Below, piece after piece: positions 44,229 through 52,575 of a stretch of DNA of 64,000 bases. Position 1 is the first letter of the stretch; the number at the start of each line of letters is the position of its first letter. Under the pieces are notes generated by a model, which was given only the letters and a program-made list of their open reading frames with translations, ran no database searches and had not been told where the DNA came from. The translations under genes and the position numbers were made by a program. Origin of the DNA: Legionella geestiana (GTDB taxonomy: Bacteria; Pseudomonadota; Gammaproteobacteria; Legionellales; Legionellaceae); assembly GCF_004571195.1 (NCBI RefSeq), contig NZ_CP038271.1, forward strand, positions 372,001 to 436,000, written 5' to 3'.

Positions 44229-45572
44229 ATGAGTAAAAAGCTTTACATCAAAACCAGCGGATGCCAGATGAACGAATACGACTCCTCCAAAATGGCGGAT
44301 GTCCTTCTCGCGTCCCACGGCTATGAAAAAACCGATGTTCTGGAAGATGCACAGGTCATTTTACTGAACACCTGCTCCATTCGTGAAAAAGCTGAAGAAA
44401 AGGTGTTTTCACAGCTTGGGCAATGGCGCGAATTCAAAGCCCTGCATCCCGATACGATTATTGGCGTTGGCGGTTGTGTCGCAAGCCAGGAGGGTGACGG
44501 TATTTTAAAACGCGCGCCGTGGGTCGACCTTGTTTTTGGTCCCCAGACGCTGCACCGTCTGCCGGAAATGCTGGATGAGCGCCTTAAAAGCAAAAAACCG
44601 GTCGTGGATATCTCTTTCCCTGAAATTGAAAAATTTGACCGCCTGCCAGAACCGCGCGCCGAGGGGCCTTCGGCGTATGTTTCCATCATGGAAGGCTGCA
44701 GCAAATATTGCAGTTATTGCGTAGTACCGTATACCCGCGGCGAGGAAATCAGCCGTCCCTTTGATGATGTGCTGGCTGAATGTTACGCACTGTCGCTGCA
44801 GGGCGTGCGTGAGATTCATCTGCTTGGGCAAAACGTTAACGACTACCGTGGACTCATGGAAAACGGCGACATTGCCGATCTTGCCCTGCTTATACGCTAT
44901 CTTGCGGCAATTGACGGCATTGGCCGTATCCGCTACACCACTTCACACCCGCTCGCGTTTTCTGACAACCTGATTGCAGCGCATGCAGAGGTGCCAGAGC
45001 TTGCCAATCATCTGCACCTGCCGGTGCAAAGTGGCTCGGACCGCATTCTCGCACTCATGAAACGTGGATATACGGTGCTCGAATACAAATCAAAAATCAG
45101 AAAACTGCGCAAGGTGCGCCCGGATATTCGCCTCTCTACGGATATTATTGTCGGCTTTCCTGGCGAAACCGACAAAGACTTTGAAGACACTCTGGCGCTG
45201 GTTGCCGAAATTGGTTACGACACCTCTTTCAGTTTTATTTTCAGCGCACGTCCGGGAACGCCGGCGGCCAATCTCGCCGATGACACCCCGATGGAGGTCA
45301 AAAAAGAACGCCTGGCACGCCTGCAGGCCCTGCTTGCCAGTCAGGCAGCACAATACAGCAAGGCGCTGGAAGGTACTGAGCAGCGCATTCTGGTAACCGG
45401 TGCCTCGAAAAAATCACCGCACCAGATGTCGGGGCGTACCGAATGTAACCGGGTTGTCAATTTTGATGCCCCAGCGCACCTGATTGGGCATTTTGCAACG
45501 GTACATATCACTGAATCGCTGCCAAATTCGTTGCGCGCACGCCTCGTTTCTGCTGAACTGAGCCATGCCTGA
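44229..45572 (+). CDS. miaB: tRNA-2-methylthio-N6-dimethylallyladenosine synthase MiaB
   Basis: Radical-SAM methylthiotransferase of 447 residues modifying A37 of tRNAs that read UNN codons. The N-terminal domain has cysteines in [23 protein letters not shown] and GCVASQEG. The radical-SAM cluster motif is [18 protein letters not shown], and a TRAM domain ends the protein. Start at the ATG at 44229 ([11 protein letters not shown]). A TACAAT about 40 bases upstream may be its -10. The stop overlaps rluD by eight bases. Confidence 0.96.
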   Translation: MSKKLYIKTSGCQMNEYDSSKMADVLLASHGYEKTDVLEDAQVILLNTCSIREKAEEKVFSQLGQWREFKALHPDTIIGVGGCVASQEGDGILKRAPWVDLVFGPQTLHRLPEMLDERLKSKKPVVDISFPEIEKFDRLPEPRAEGPSAYVSIMEGCSKYCSYCVVPYTRGEEISRPFDDVLAECYALSLQGVREIHLLGQNVNDYRGLMENGDIADLALLIRYLAAIDGIGRIRYTTSHPLAFSDNLIAAHAEVPELANHLHLPVQSGSDRILALMKRGYTVLEYKSKIRKLRKVRPDIRLSTDIIVGFPGETDKDFEDTLALVAEIGYDTSFSFIFSARPGTPAANLADDTPMEVKKERLARLQALLASQAAQYSKALEGTEQRILVTGASKKSPHQMSGRTECNRVVNFDAPAHLIGHFATVHITESLPNSLRARLVSAELSHA

Positions 45573-46530
45573 GACTGAGCTTATCACACGCACAGTACCG
45601 CTTGAGGCCTGTAACGCGCGGCTTGATGTTACCCTTGCCGCGATGTTTCCTGAGTTCTCGCGTGCGCGCCTCGTGCAGTGGCTGCAGGAGGGGCATATCC
45701 TTGTAGACGGAAACGTGTGCAAGCCGCGTTTTAAACTGCATGGCGGCGAGTGCGTCAGCTTTCAAAGACCGGTCAGCATCATGGCAGATACGCTTCCTGA
45801 AGCGCAGGACATTGCGCTGGATATCGTGTATGAAGACGACGAGGTGCTCGTCATTAATAAACCGGCGGGGCTTGTCGTGCATCCTGGTGCCGGGAATCCC
45901 AGAGATACCCTGCTAAATGCCCTGCTGCATTACGCGCCAGCGCTTTCTGAACTGCCACGAGGCGGTATTGTTCACCGTCTTGACAAGGACACCACCGGAC
46001 TCATGGTGGTGGCGAAAACACTGGAAGCGCAGACAAGCCTTGTGCGTCAGCTTGAAGCGCGCGTGGTGGAACGGCGCTATCTGGCACTGGTGCATGGTCA
46101 TGTTACCGGCGGTGGCATGCTCGAAACCGGCTATGGCCGCCATCCACGTCAGCGTTTGAAAATGGCCGTCCTTCAGGGCGGAAAAGTGGCCATCACCCAC
46201 TATCGGCTGCGCGCGCATTTTCCCGGCTGCAGCCTCCTTGATGTCCACCTGAAAACCGGTCGCACCCACCAGATTCGGGTTCACATGAGTCATCTGCACC
46301 ACCCGCTTATCGGCGACTCGCTCTATGGCAGCCGGCGCATCGCAAAGCTTGATGACGCGAGCCTGCGTCAGGCGCTGACTGAATTTCCGCGTCAGGCACT
46401 TCATGCCGCAACACTTGCATTTACGCACCCGACCCGGGGAGATATCTTGACATGTGAAGCACCTCTGCCACAAGATTTTGCTTCTCTTCTGGAATTGCTT
46501 GGAAGCACTGATGAACCTGATTTTTGCTGA
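45565..46530 (+). CDS. rluD: 23S rRNA pseudouridine synthase RluD
   Basis: Pseudouridine synthase of 321 residues for helix 69 of 23S rRNA. An S4-like N-terminal domain ([19 protein letters not shown]) precedes the catalytic domain with [19 protein letters not shown], whose aspartate is the nucleophile, and [19 protein letters not shown]. It overlaps miaB and pgeF. The order rluD-pgeF matches the conserved rluD-yfiH pair in other gammaproteobacteria. Confidence 0.95.
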   Translation: MPETELITRTVPLEACNARLDVTLAAMFPEFSRARLVQWLQEGHILVDGNVCKPRFKLHGGECVSFQRPVSIMADTLPEAQDIALDIVYEDDEVLVINKPAGLVVHPGAGNPRDTLLNALLHYAPALSELPRGGIVHRLDKDTTGLMVVAKTLEAQTSLVRQLEARVVERRYLALVHGHVTGGGMLETGYGRHPRQRLKMAVLQGGKVAITHYRLRAHFPGCSLLDVHLKTGRTHQIRVHMSHLHHPLIGDSLYGSRRIAKLDDASLRQALTEFPRQALHAATLAFTHPTRGDILTCEAPLPQDFASLLELLGSTDEPDFC

Positions 46531-47254
46531 ATGGCCAGCGCCTGCGAACATACGCGCACTGACAACCACCCGTGATGGCGGCGTGAGCGAAGCCCCTTTT
46601 GACAGCCTGAACCTCGGTCTGCACGTCAGCGACCATCCCGAGCATGTTCAGGCAAACCGGCTCCTGCTGCAAAAAAAGCTGTCACTCTCCGAGGAACCTG
46701 TCTGGCTGAATCAGACCCACTCCGTGCGATGCATTGATGTAGACCATGATGCGTCGCGTGATGGTGATGCGGCCATCACCCGTGATTCCCAAAAAACACT
46801 TGCCATTCTGACCGCTGACTGCCTGCCGGTGGTTTTTTGCACCATTGACGGAAGCGTACTGGGTGCGGCACATGCCGGCTGGCGCGGGCTTGCCGGTGGC
46901 GTGCTTGAAAATACGGTTGCCATGATGAAGGCGCGTACGTCTGACATACTGGCCTGGATTGGGCCCGGAATCTGCGGGCGCTGCTATGAGACCGGGCAGA
47001 ACGTGCGTGAAACGTTTGAGACACGCTACCCCTTTTCAGCGTCTGCGTTTACTCCAGCCGAACGCGCGGGTCACTGTTATGCCGACCTCGCCGCCATTGC
47101 TGAGGGCATTCTGAAAAACCTTAGGCTTCAGGGGGTCTTCCAGAGCAATATGTGCACATATGAGTGCAAAAATTCTCTCTTTTCCTATCGCCGCAGCGCA
47201 CAAACAGGTAGAATAGCAACCCTGATAGGGTTTCAACCAGGATTATCCACATGA
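46511..47254 (+). CDS. pgeF: Peptidoglycan editing factor PgeF (YfiH, laccase-domain)
   Basis: Protein of 247 residues of the YfiH/DUF152 family. It removes wrongly inserted amino acids from peptidoglycan precursors and in other studies shows purine nucleosidase activity. The metal/active-site signature is spread over LTADCLPVVFC, AAHAGWRGLAGGV and IGPGICGRCYETG, ending with CTYECKNSLFSYRR. Start at ATG 46511 (MNLIFAEWP). It overlaps rluD by 20 bases and the protease gene by four. Confidence 0.92.
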   Translation: MNLIFAEWPAPANIRALTTTRDGGVSEAPFDSLNLGLHVSDHPEHVQANRLLLQKKLSLSEEPVWLNQTHSVRCIDVDHDASRDGDAAITRDSQKTLAILTADCLPVVFCTIDGSVLGAAHAGWRGLAGGVLENTVAMMKARTSDILAWIGPGICGRCYETGQNVRETFETRYPFSASAFTPAERAGHCYADLAAIAEGILKNLRLQGVFQSNMCTYECKNSLFSYRRSAQTGRIATLIGFQPGLST

Positions 47255-48624
47255 TGAATCGCGTGTCTAAAGCTCTGAGCATTATTTTTCTGTCCTTTCT
47301 GTCCATGACCGGCATGGCTGCCGAGGACGCCAATCAAATACCCACCCTTGCCCCGGTACTGAAGCAGGTCATGCCGGCGATTGTTAACATCGCGGTGCAG
47401 GGGGTCATGCCCGGAATTCCATCTGCCGCTGAGGAAGATGAAGCGCCCGCGAACCCTAATCAACGCATGGTGCCCGAGAAGCCGCGTAAGTTTCAAACAA
47501 TTGGCTCAGGCGTGATTATCGACCCTAAAAACGGCGTTATCATCACGAACGATCACGTGGTTCGCAACGCCACCCTCATCACAGTCACCCTGCAGGATGG
47601 CCGTCGTCTCAAGGCGCGCGTGCTGGGCAGCGACAGTGAAACCGACCTCGCGGTGTTGAAAGTCGAGGCAAAAAATCTTAAAAGCCTGCCGGTTGGAGAT
47701 TCTGACAAGGCCGAAGTGGGTGATTTTGTGGTCGCCATCGGTAACCCGTTTGGCCTCAACAGCTATGGCAACAGCCAGTCGGCAACCTTTGGCATCATCA
47801 GCGCGCTGAAGCGCAGCGACCTTAATATTGAAGGCGTTGAAAACTTCATCCAGACCGATGCGGCCATTAACCCCGGCAACTCTGGCGGCGCGCTCGTGAA
47901 TGCACGCGGCGAACTGATTGGTATTAATACTGCCATTATTTCACCCTATGGCGGCAACGTCGGTATTGCTTTTGCCATTCCCATTAACATGGCGCGCGAT
48001 GTGGTGCAGCAAATTTTGAAATTCGGTTCCATACATCGAGGGCTGATGGGCATTTTCGTGCAACACCTTACGCCTGAACTGGCACAGGCAATGGGCTACT
48101 CTGAAGACTTTCAGGGTGCTCTGGTGGCACAGGTTAACCCAAATTCTCCTGCTGAAAAGGCCGGACTGAAACCAGGGGACGTGATTGTTCAAATCAACGA
48201 TACCAAAATCACTCAGGCCACTCAGGTGAAAACCACTATCAGCCTGTTGCGTGTCGGAACAGATGCGAAAATTCAGATTCGCCGTGACGGCAACCCGATG
48301 ACGCTCACAGCGGTTGTCACTGATGCTCGCAAGCAGGAGCAGGCGCTGCAGAATGAGAACCCCTTCCTTTACGGGCTTGGGCTTCGTAATTTTGAGCAGG
48401 ATTCTCCCTTGCACGGCCACGTCAGTGGTGCGCAGGTAGTAGCGGCTAACGAAAACAGTGCGGGATGGCGCGCAGGCCTGCGTCCTGGCGATATCATCGT
48501 TTCTGCGAATAAAAAGCCTACGCCAAACGTAAACACGCTTCAATCTGCAGCGCGTGACAGTAAATCACAAATGCTCGTACAGGTCCTGCGTGGCCCGGGA
48601 GCACTGTATGTGTTAATCATCTAG
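47251..48624 (+). CDS. degQ: Periplasmic DegP/DegQ serine protease (HtrA family)
   Basis: Envelope quality-control protease of 457 residues with a signal peptide (about residues 1-24). The catalytic triad is His near residue 100 (TNDHVVRN), Asp near 131 (SETDLAVLKV) and Ser near 210 (NPGNSGGALVN). Two PDZ domains follow (starting near residues 270 and 375). Chaperone and protease roles at high temperature or envelope stress are known for the family. The start overlaps pgeF by four bases. A perfect hairpin lies just after the stop. Confidence 0.94.
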   Translation: MMNRVSKALSIIFLSFLSMTGMAAEDANQIPTLAPVLKQVMPAIVNIAVQGVMPGIPSAAEEDEAPANPNQRMVPEKPRKFQTIGSGVIIDPKNGVIITNDHVVRNATLITVTLQDGRRLKARVLGSDSETDLAVLKVEAKNLKSLPVGDSDKAEVGDFVVAIGNPFGLNSYGNSQSATFGIISALKRSDLNIEGVENFIQTDAAINPGNSGGALVNARGELIGINTAIISPYGGNVGIAFAIPINMARDVVQQILKFGSIHRGLMGIFVQHLTPELAQAMGYSEDFQGALVAQVNPNSPAEKAGLKPGDVIVQINDTKITQATQVKTTISLLRVGTDAKIQIRRDGNPMTLTAVVTDARKQEQALQNENPFLYGLGLRNFEQDSPLHGHVSGAQVVAANENSAGWRAGLRPGDIIVSANKKPTPNVNTLQSAARDSKSQMLVQVLRGPGALYVLII

Positions 48625-48634
48625 CCTTAATGTT

Positions 48635-48662
48635 TGCCGGGCTAACGATGCTTAGCCCGGCA
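48635..48662 (+). terminator. Hairpin after degQ, probable terminator
   Basis: TGCCGGGCTAA and TTAGCCCGGCA form a perfect 11-bp stem with a 6-base loop, ten bases after the degQ stop. No T-run follows, so termination may be weak or factor-dependent. Confidence 0.6.
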
Positions 48663-48691
48663 TGCGTTATAAATCCCTCTCTATAAATAAC

Positions 48692-48925
48692 TGTCATACC
48701 CACAAATAACTTTCATACCCGCGCAGGCGGGCAACCATCTATCAGAATAACCCTATTCCAGGGTCAAGCCAATCTCGGTTGTTTTGAGGTTTTACAAGGC
48801 AAAATCATGCCTTGAGCTATAGATAACCACTTCGGTATTAAATTATTTAGTCCCGACGCTGGCATAGCGAAAAAATCTGTCATGCCCGCAAGTATCTGTC
48901 ATGCCCGCGCAGGCGGGCAACCATT
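48692..48925 (-). repeat. REP-type repeat unit, inverted copy (A)
   Basis: On the minus strand this carries the same unit as the copies at 49454-49640 and 49641-49858. It runs from the GCCCGCCTGCGCGGGC palindrome through ACCGAAGTGGTTATCTATAG, then the AACCGAGATTGGCTT block, GGAATAGGGTTATTCTGATAG and a second GCCCGCCTGCGCGGG palindrome. The AACCGAGATTGG block corresponds to the 3' end of the nearby GIY-YIG gene. Confidence 0.88.
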
Positions 48926-49206
48926 TTGCAAATAACGGTGAAATAAGTCGTGATAACCGGTGACTATAGAACAGAGTCATACAATCTTGATAAATACAAG
49001 GAGGTTTTATGACTTGGATTTTTTTGGATCAAACGCTCAGCCAGCATACAAAAAAGCGATATATAAGCACTATGAAAATTCGATTTTCTATGCCATAGCC
49101 TGCTTGCATCTTAACATTTATAATATTTTTGCTGATAGCCATGGATTAACGTACGGATAAAATACATGGCAGCAGATACGTGTTTTAGCACCAACCAGGA
49201 TGGAAA
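48926..49206. other. AT-rich stretch before the nuclease gene
   Basis: No gene can be supported. AAGGAGG followed by an ATG at 49009 opens a 29-codon frame ending at 49098. A second frame of 66 codons starts at a GTG near 48960. Neither looks like a known protein. The segment is inside the inverted-repeat pair and may be element-specific. Confidence 0.35.
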
Positions 49207-49499
49207 ATGGAAGAAAAACAATATTATGTTTACATATTACCAGTAAAAAATATGGCACCCTCTATACAGGCATAACCAGCAATCTTGTGCAACGAATTTG
49301 GCAGCATAAGGAAGGCCTGGCTGAAGGATTCACAAAAAAATACAATGTTCATCACCTTGTTTATTACGAAATTCACAATGATGCTTATCAGGCAATAACC
49401 AGAGAAAAACGCATCAAAAAATGGAATCGTCAGTGGAAAATAAACTTTATTGATCAAAACAACCCAGATTGGCTTGATTTTGGAATAGGGTTATTCTGA
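49207..49499 (+). pseudogene. GIY-YIG nuclease-domain protein, frameshifted near its start
   Basis: Single-domain GIY-YIG protein of about 97 residues, like the small UvrC-domain proteins found next to repeats. AGGA at 49197-49200 fits the ATG at 49207, which reads MEEKQYYVYIL, the expected family start. The rest of the domain (SKKYGTLYTGITSNLVQRIW, FTKKYNVHHLVYYE, AITREKRIKKWNRQWK) continues in another frame. One base is missing between 49239 and 49242. The alternative frame from 49200 is open but replaces the first GIY tyrosine with unrelated residues. The last dozen codons (NPDWLDFGIGLF) lie inside the flanking repeat. Confidence 0.8.
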
Positions 49500-49640
49500 T
49501 AGATGGTTGCCCGCCTGCGCGGGCATGACAGTTACTTGTGGGCATGACAGATTTTTTCGCTATGCCAGCGCCGGAACTAAATAAATACCGAAGTGGTTAT
49601 CTATAGCTCAAGGCATGATTTTGCTCGGTAAACCCTTTAA
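49454..49640 (+). repeat. REP-type repeat unit, direct copy (B)
   Basis: Begins within the 3' end of the GIY-YIG gene (AAAACAACCCAGATTGGCTT), then GCCCGCCTGCGCGGGC at about 49509 and ACCGAAGTGGTTATCTATAG, ending AAAACCTC near 49646. It runs directly into copy C. Confidence 0.88.
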
Positions 49641-49858
49641 AACCTCAAAACAACCGAGATTGGCTTAATCCTGGAATAGGGTTATTCTGATAGATGGTTG
49701 CCCGCCTGCGCGGGCATGACAGATATTTGCGGGCATGACAGTTACTTGTGGGGATGTCAGATTTTTTCGTTATACCTGCACCGGGACTAAATAAATACCG
49801 AAGTGGTTATCTATAGCTCAAGGTATGATTTTGCTCTGCAAACCCTTTAAAACCTCTT
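49641..49858 (+). repeat. REP-type repeat unit, direct copy (C)
   Basis: A second unit in tandem with copy B, with ATTGGCTTAATCCTGGAATA, the GCCCGCCTGCGCGGGC palindrome, two to three short GGGCATGACAG-like repeats and ACCGAAGTGGTTATCTATAG, ending AAAACCTC. In the nuclease frame its start still reads NNRDWLNPGIGLF and a stop. The unit ends 40 bases before tRNA-Met. Confidence 0.88.
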
Positions 49859-49897
49859 GACAACAAGTAACGTTAACGCGAAAATGGCGCCTCTTGT

Positions 49898-49974
49898 GGC
49901 TATGTAGCTCAGCCGGTTAGAGCGCGGCACTCATAATGCTGAGGTCGGTGGTTCGAGTCCACCCATAGCCACCA
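49898..49974 (+). tRNA. tRNA-Met (elongator type, anticodon CAU)
   Basis: A 77-base cloverleaf: acceptor GGCTATG/CATAGCC, D-arm GCTC...GAGC, anticodon stem CGGCA/TGCTG with loop CTCATAA, T-arm GGTGG/CCACC, and an encoded CCA at the 3' end. The D-loop and acceptor resemble E. coli elongator tRNA-Met rather than the initiator. A tRNA-Ile with modified CAU cannot be excluded fully. Confidence 0.93.
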
Positions 49975-50103
49975 CTCCTTTTCCCCCAAGGCTCTTCAAA
50001 TCGCACTTTACCTCCTCTAAATACGTTATTTTTAGAATTTAGGGCTATGGCCTTCGTTAAATTTTCGTTATCATGGATGGATTGTCAAAAGGATGGTTGC
50101 TGC

Positions 50104-52575
50104 ATGCGAATTATTGCCTTAATCTGCCTGGCTCTGCTGGGATGCGCTAATGCTTATGCGCGCCCGGTAAGCATGCGTACCATCACTGAAAATAACAAAA
50201 CCGCTTATATCATTGAGGCTGGGGCCTTTAGGCACCAGTCCAACGCCAATGCTTTTCGTGAAGAGCTTTCTGCATGGGTAAAAGCCCCGGTGTCAGTTGA
50301 ACAGCCGGAAATAAACGGTCTTTATTTTGTGCGTATTGGGCCTGTTACCGAGCTCGAACAGGCGAAAAGCCTGCAGGAACGCCTGACCAAAAAGGCACCC
50401 ATGGCGCCAAAATTTCTTGAATCCTCCACAGCTCTCAACGGAAAGTCTATCCCTCCTGCTATTCGCCCTGCCGCACCAGCAGCTGATTCCGCATTTGAAG
50501 GGGTTACCCCCTCCTCTGTTAATAACGAATCCAGCGAAGATACAGCCGATGACGCTGGCCGATTGTGGAACCTTCGCAATGCGGATATCCGCGCGGTCAT
50601 CGCTGAAGTCTCCCGCATCACCGGAAAAAATTTCGTGATTGACCCAAGGGTACAGGGTAAGGTTTCGATAGTTTCCAGCACGCCCATGTCCGGGCGCGAG
50701 CTCTATCAGGTGTTTTTATCAACACTGCAGGTTTCGGGTTTTGCGGCTGTACCGAGCGGCCGGGTTATCAAAATTGTGCCGAACATGGAAGCGAAAACCA
50801 TGTCACCCGACATGTTGTCGCAAATGCGTGAACACCCGCGCGGTGATGCCATGATGACCGAAGTGGTGCCGGTGCAGTACGTTCCGGCGGAGCAGCTGGT
50901 GCCGGTACTTCGACCGCTTATGCCGCAGTGGAGCAATGTCTCTGCCTATGCCCCTTCCAACATGCTGATTCTCTCAGGGCGCGCCAGTAACATCCGCCAG
51001 CTGTCGGAGATTATCCGCCAGGTGGATTCCTCTTCCGCAAACGGTATTGATGTGGTGCGACTGCACCATGCACTGGCAATGGACATTGCCAACACCCTGA
51101 AAGACCTCGTGAAGGCGCAGCCGGGAACTGGCGGACGCTCGCAGGTGATGCTGGCAGCCGATGATCGAAGTAATTCCATTCTCCTGAGTGGCAGTAAAAC
51201 CGATAGGATTCGCCTGCGCATTCTTATCGCGCAGCTGGATAAAAATGACGGTGGCGTGTCGAACAGTACCACACAGGTAGTCTATCTCAGCTTTCTACGG
51301 GCGGAAGATTTAGTGCCCATTCTCGCCGGTATTGCGCAGGCAAATTTCAGCGGTGTTGTCGGTACCACCATCGGCACGATAACCACGCCGCAGCTTGACA
51401 GCACGAATCCCGCATCAAGCATCGCTAATAATAACCAGGGAGGCGGTTCCAACGCTGGCATGTCTTCTTCCGGAGCCTCTCAAGGGGGTGGTACCACTTC
51501 AGCGCCCTTTTCTGCCCTCGGTAACGGCTCCGGCAATACCACTGGCGTAAGCACCCAGAACGAAGGCTCCACCAAACCCACTATTCAGATTATTGCAGAG
51601 CCCAACACGAATTCGATTATTCTGAATGCACCGGCAACTCTGATTCGCACGCTTAAATCCGTTATCAGCCAGCTTGATATCCGTCCGGCACAGCTGTTAA
51701 TTGAAGCGCTGGTGGCTGAAGTGGATGAAAGTGATGTCGTGAGCCTTGGTATTGAGTGGGGCACTAACTCGCAAACCGGAAAGGCCGCTGATTTCCGCCC
51801 GGGCTTTGCCATTATTAATTCAAAGACGGCGCTCAGTGATTTCCAGGCGCAAATTTACGCACTTGCGCGTGAGCGCAAGGCCAATATCCTCTCCACCCCC
51901 TCGGTCGTGGTGCTTGATAACCGCCAGGCGAAGATTCTTGTGGGTAAGCAGGTTTCAGTGGCCTCGACCTCTTATCCAAATAACGCCGGAGGTACGACCA
52001 CTGCGAGCCCATTTACAACCTTTGACCGGGTGAACGTGGCGCTGCACCTTTATGTACGGCCGCAAATTACACGAGGCAAGGGCATTTCCCTGCAGATTGA
52101 CCAGGGCAATGATACGCTTGACCCTCCCAATACCGTTATCACCGGCGATAATCCCACGTTTAAAATCAGCAGCATCGTCACTTCTGTGCATGTCGACAGT
52201 GGTGATGTCGTAGTGCTGGGAGGCCTCGCTCAAGACACTCTGGCGAATGATGACACTAACTTTCCGATACTTAGCGATATTCCGGGGCTCGGAAGACTGT
52301 TTCAACACAATATACGGGCACGGGAGAAAAAGGTCTTAATGGTCTTTATCCGCCCGGTCATCCTGCGTTCAGAAGCGGATGCGCTTGAAGTCTCAGGCGC
52401 GAAATATGCCCAGACACGTAATACACAGCTTGATTTTGTGAGAGAGCAAGTCTTTAATAAAAATAATAAAGATTCGGTGCTGCCAAACCTCGAGGATGCG
52501 AAGCTGCCAAGACCCTTTGGACCGCCCCCGCCGCAGCCTCCTGCAGGTTTGAAGCCGTTCTCGGTAACAAAATGA
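50104..52575 (+). CDS. lspD: Type II secretion outer-membrane secretin LspD (GspD)
   Basis: Secretin of 823 residues forming the outer-membrane gate of type II secretion. The start at 50104 gives a signal peptide ending near ANAYARP. A SPOR-like domain (about residues 30-100: YIIEAGAFRHQSN, LYFVRIGPVTELEQAKSLQ) comes first, not usual in other secretins. N0-N3 domains follow (LRNADIRAVIAEVSRITGKN, IVRQV-type repeats), with a Gly/Ser/Asn-rich insert in N3 near residue 440. The C-terminal secretin gate is KANILSTPSVVVLDNRQAKI and VVVLGGLAQD. It overlaps lspE (ATGA). In L. pneumophila lspD and lspE are also paired. Confidence 0.94.
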   Translation: MRIIALICLALLGCANAYARPVSMRTITENNKTAYIIEAGAFRHQSNANAFREELSAWVKAPVSVEQPEINGLYFVRIGPVTELEQAKSLQERLTKKAPMAPKFLESSTALNGKSIPPAIRPAAPAADSAFEGVTPSSVNNESSEDTADDAGRLWNLRNADIRAVIAEVSRITGKNFVIDPRVQGKVSIVSSTPMSGRELYQVFLSTLQVSGFAAVPSGRVIKIVPNMEAKTMSPDMLSQMREHPRGDAMMTEVVPVQYVPAEQLVPVLRPLMPQWSNVSAYAPSNMLILSGRASNIRQLSEIIRQVDSSSANGIDVVRLHHALAMDIANTLKDLVKAQPGTGGRSQVMLAADDRSNSILLSGSKTDRIRLRILIAQLDKNDGGVSNSTTQVVYLSFLRAEDLVPILAGIAQANFSGVVGTTIGTITTPQLDSTNPASSIANNNQGGGSNAGMSSSGASQGGGTTSAPFSALGNGSGNTTGVSTQNEGSTKPTIQIIAEPNTNSIILNAPATLIRTLKSVISQLDIRPAQLLIEALVAEVDESDVVSLGIEWGTNSQTGKAADFRPGFAIINSKTALSDFQAQIYALARERKANILSTPSVVVLDNRQAKILVGKQVSVASTSYPNNAGGTTTASPFTTFDRVNVALHLYVRPQITRGKGISLQIDQGNDTLDPPNTVITGDNPTFKISSIVTSVHVDSGDVVVLGGLAQDTLANDDTNFPILSDIPGLGRLFQHNIRAREKKVLMVFIRPVILRSEADALEVSGAKYAQTRNTQLDFVREQVFNKNNKDSVLPNLEDAKLPRPFGPPPPQPPAGLKPFSVTK

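Noticed and set aside
48960-49160. 66-codon frame from a GTG near 48960
   Set aside because: No ribosome site, AT-rich random-like composition, and it overlaps a better-supported small frame at 49009; kept only as unassigned sequence.
49200-49499. Intact GIY-YIG protein starting at 49200
   Set aside because: Its start overlaps the AGGA ribosome site and gives a non-family N-terminus; the expected MEEKQYYVYIL start lies in another frame.
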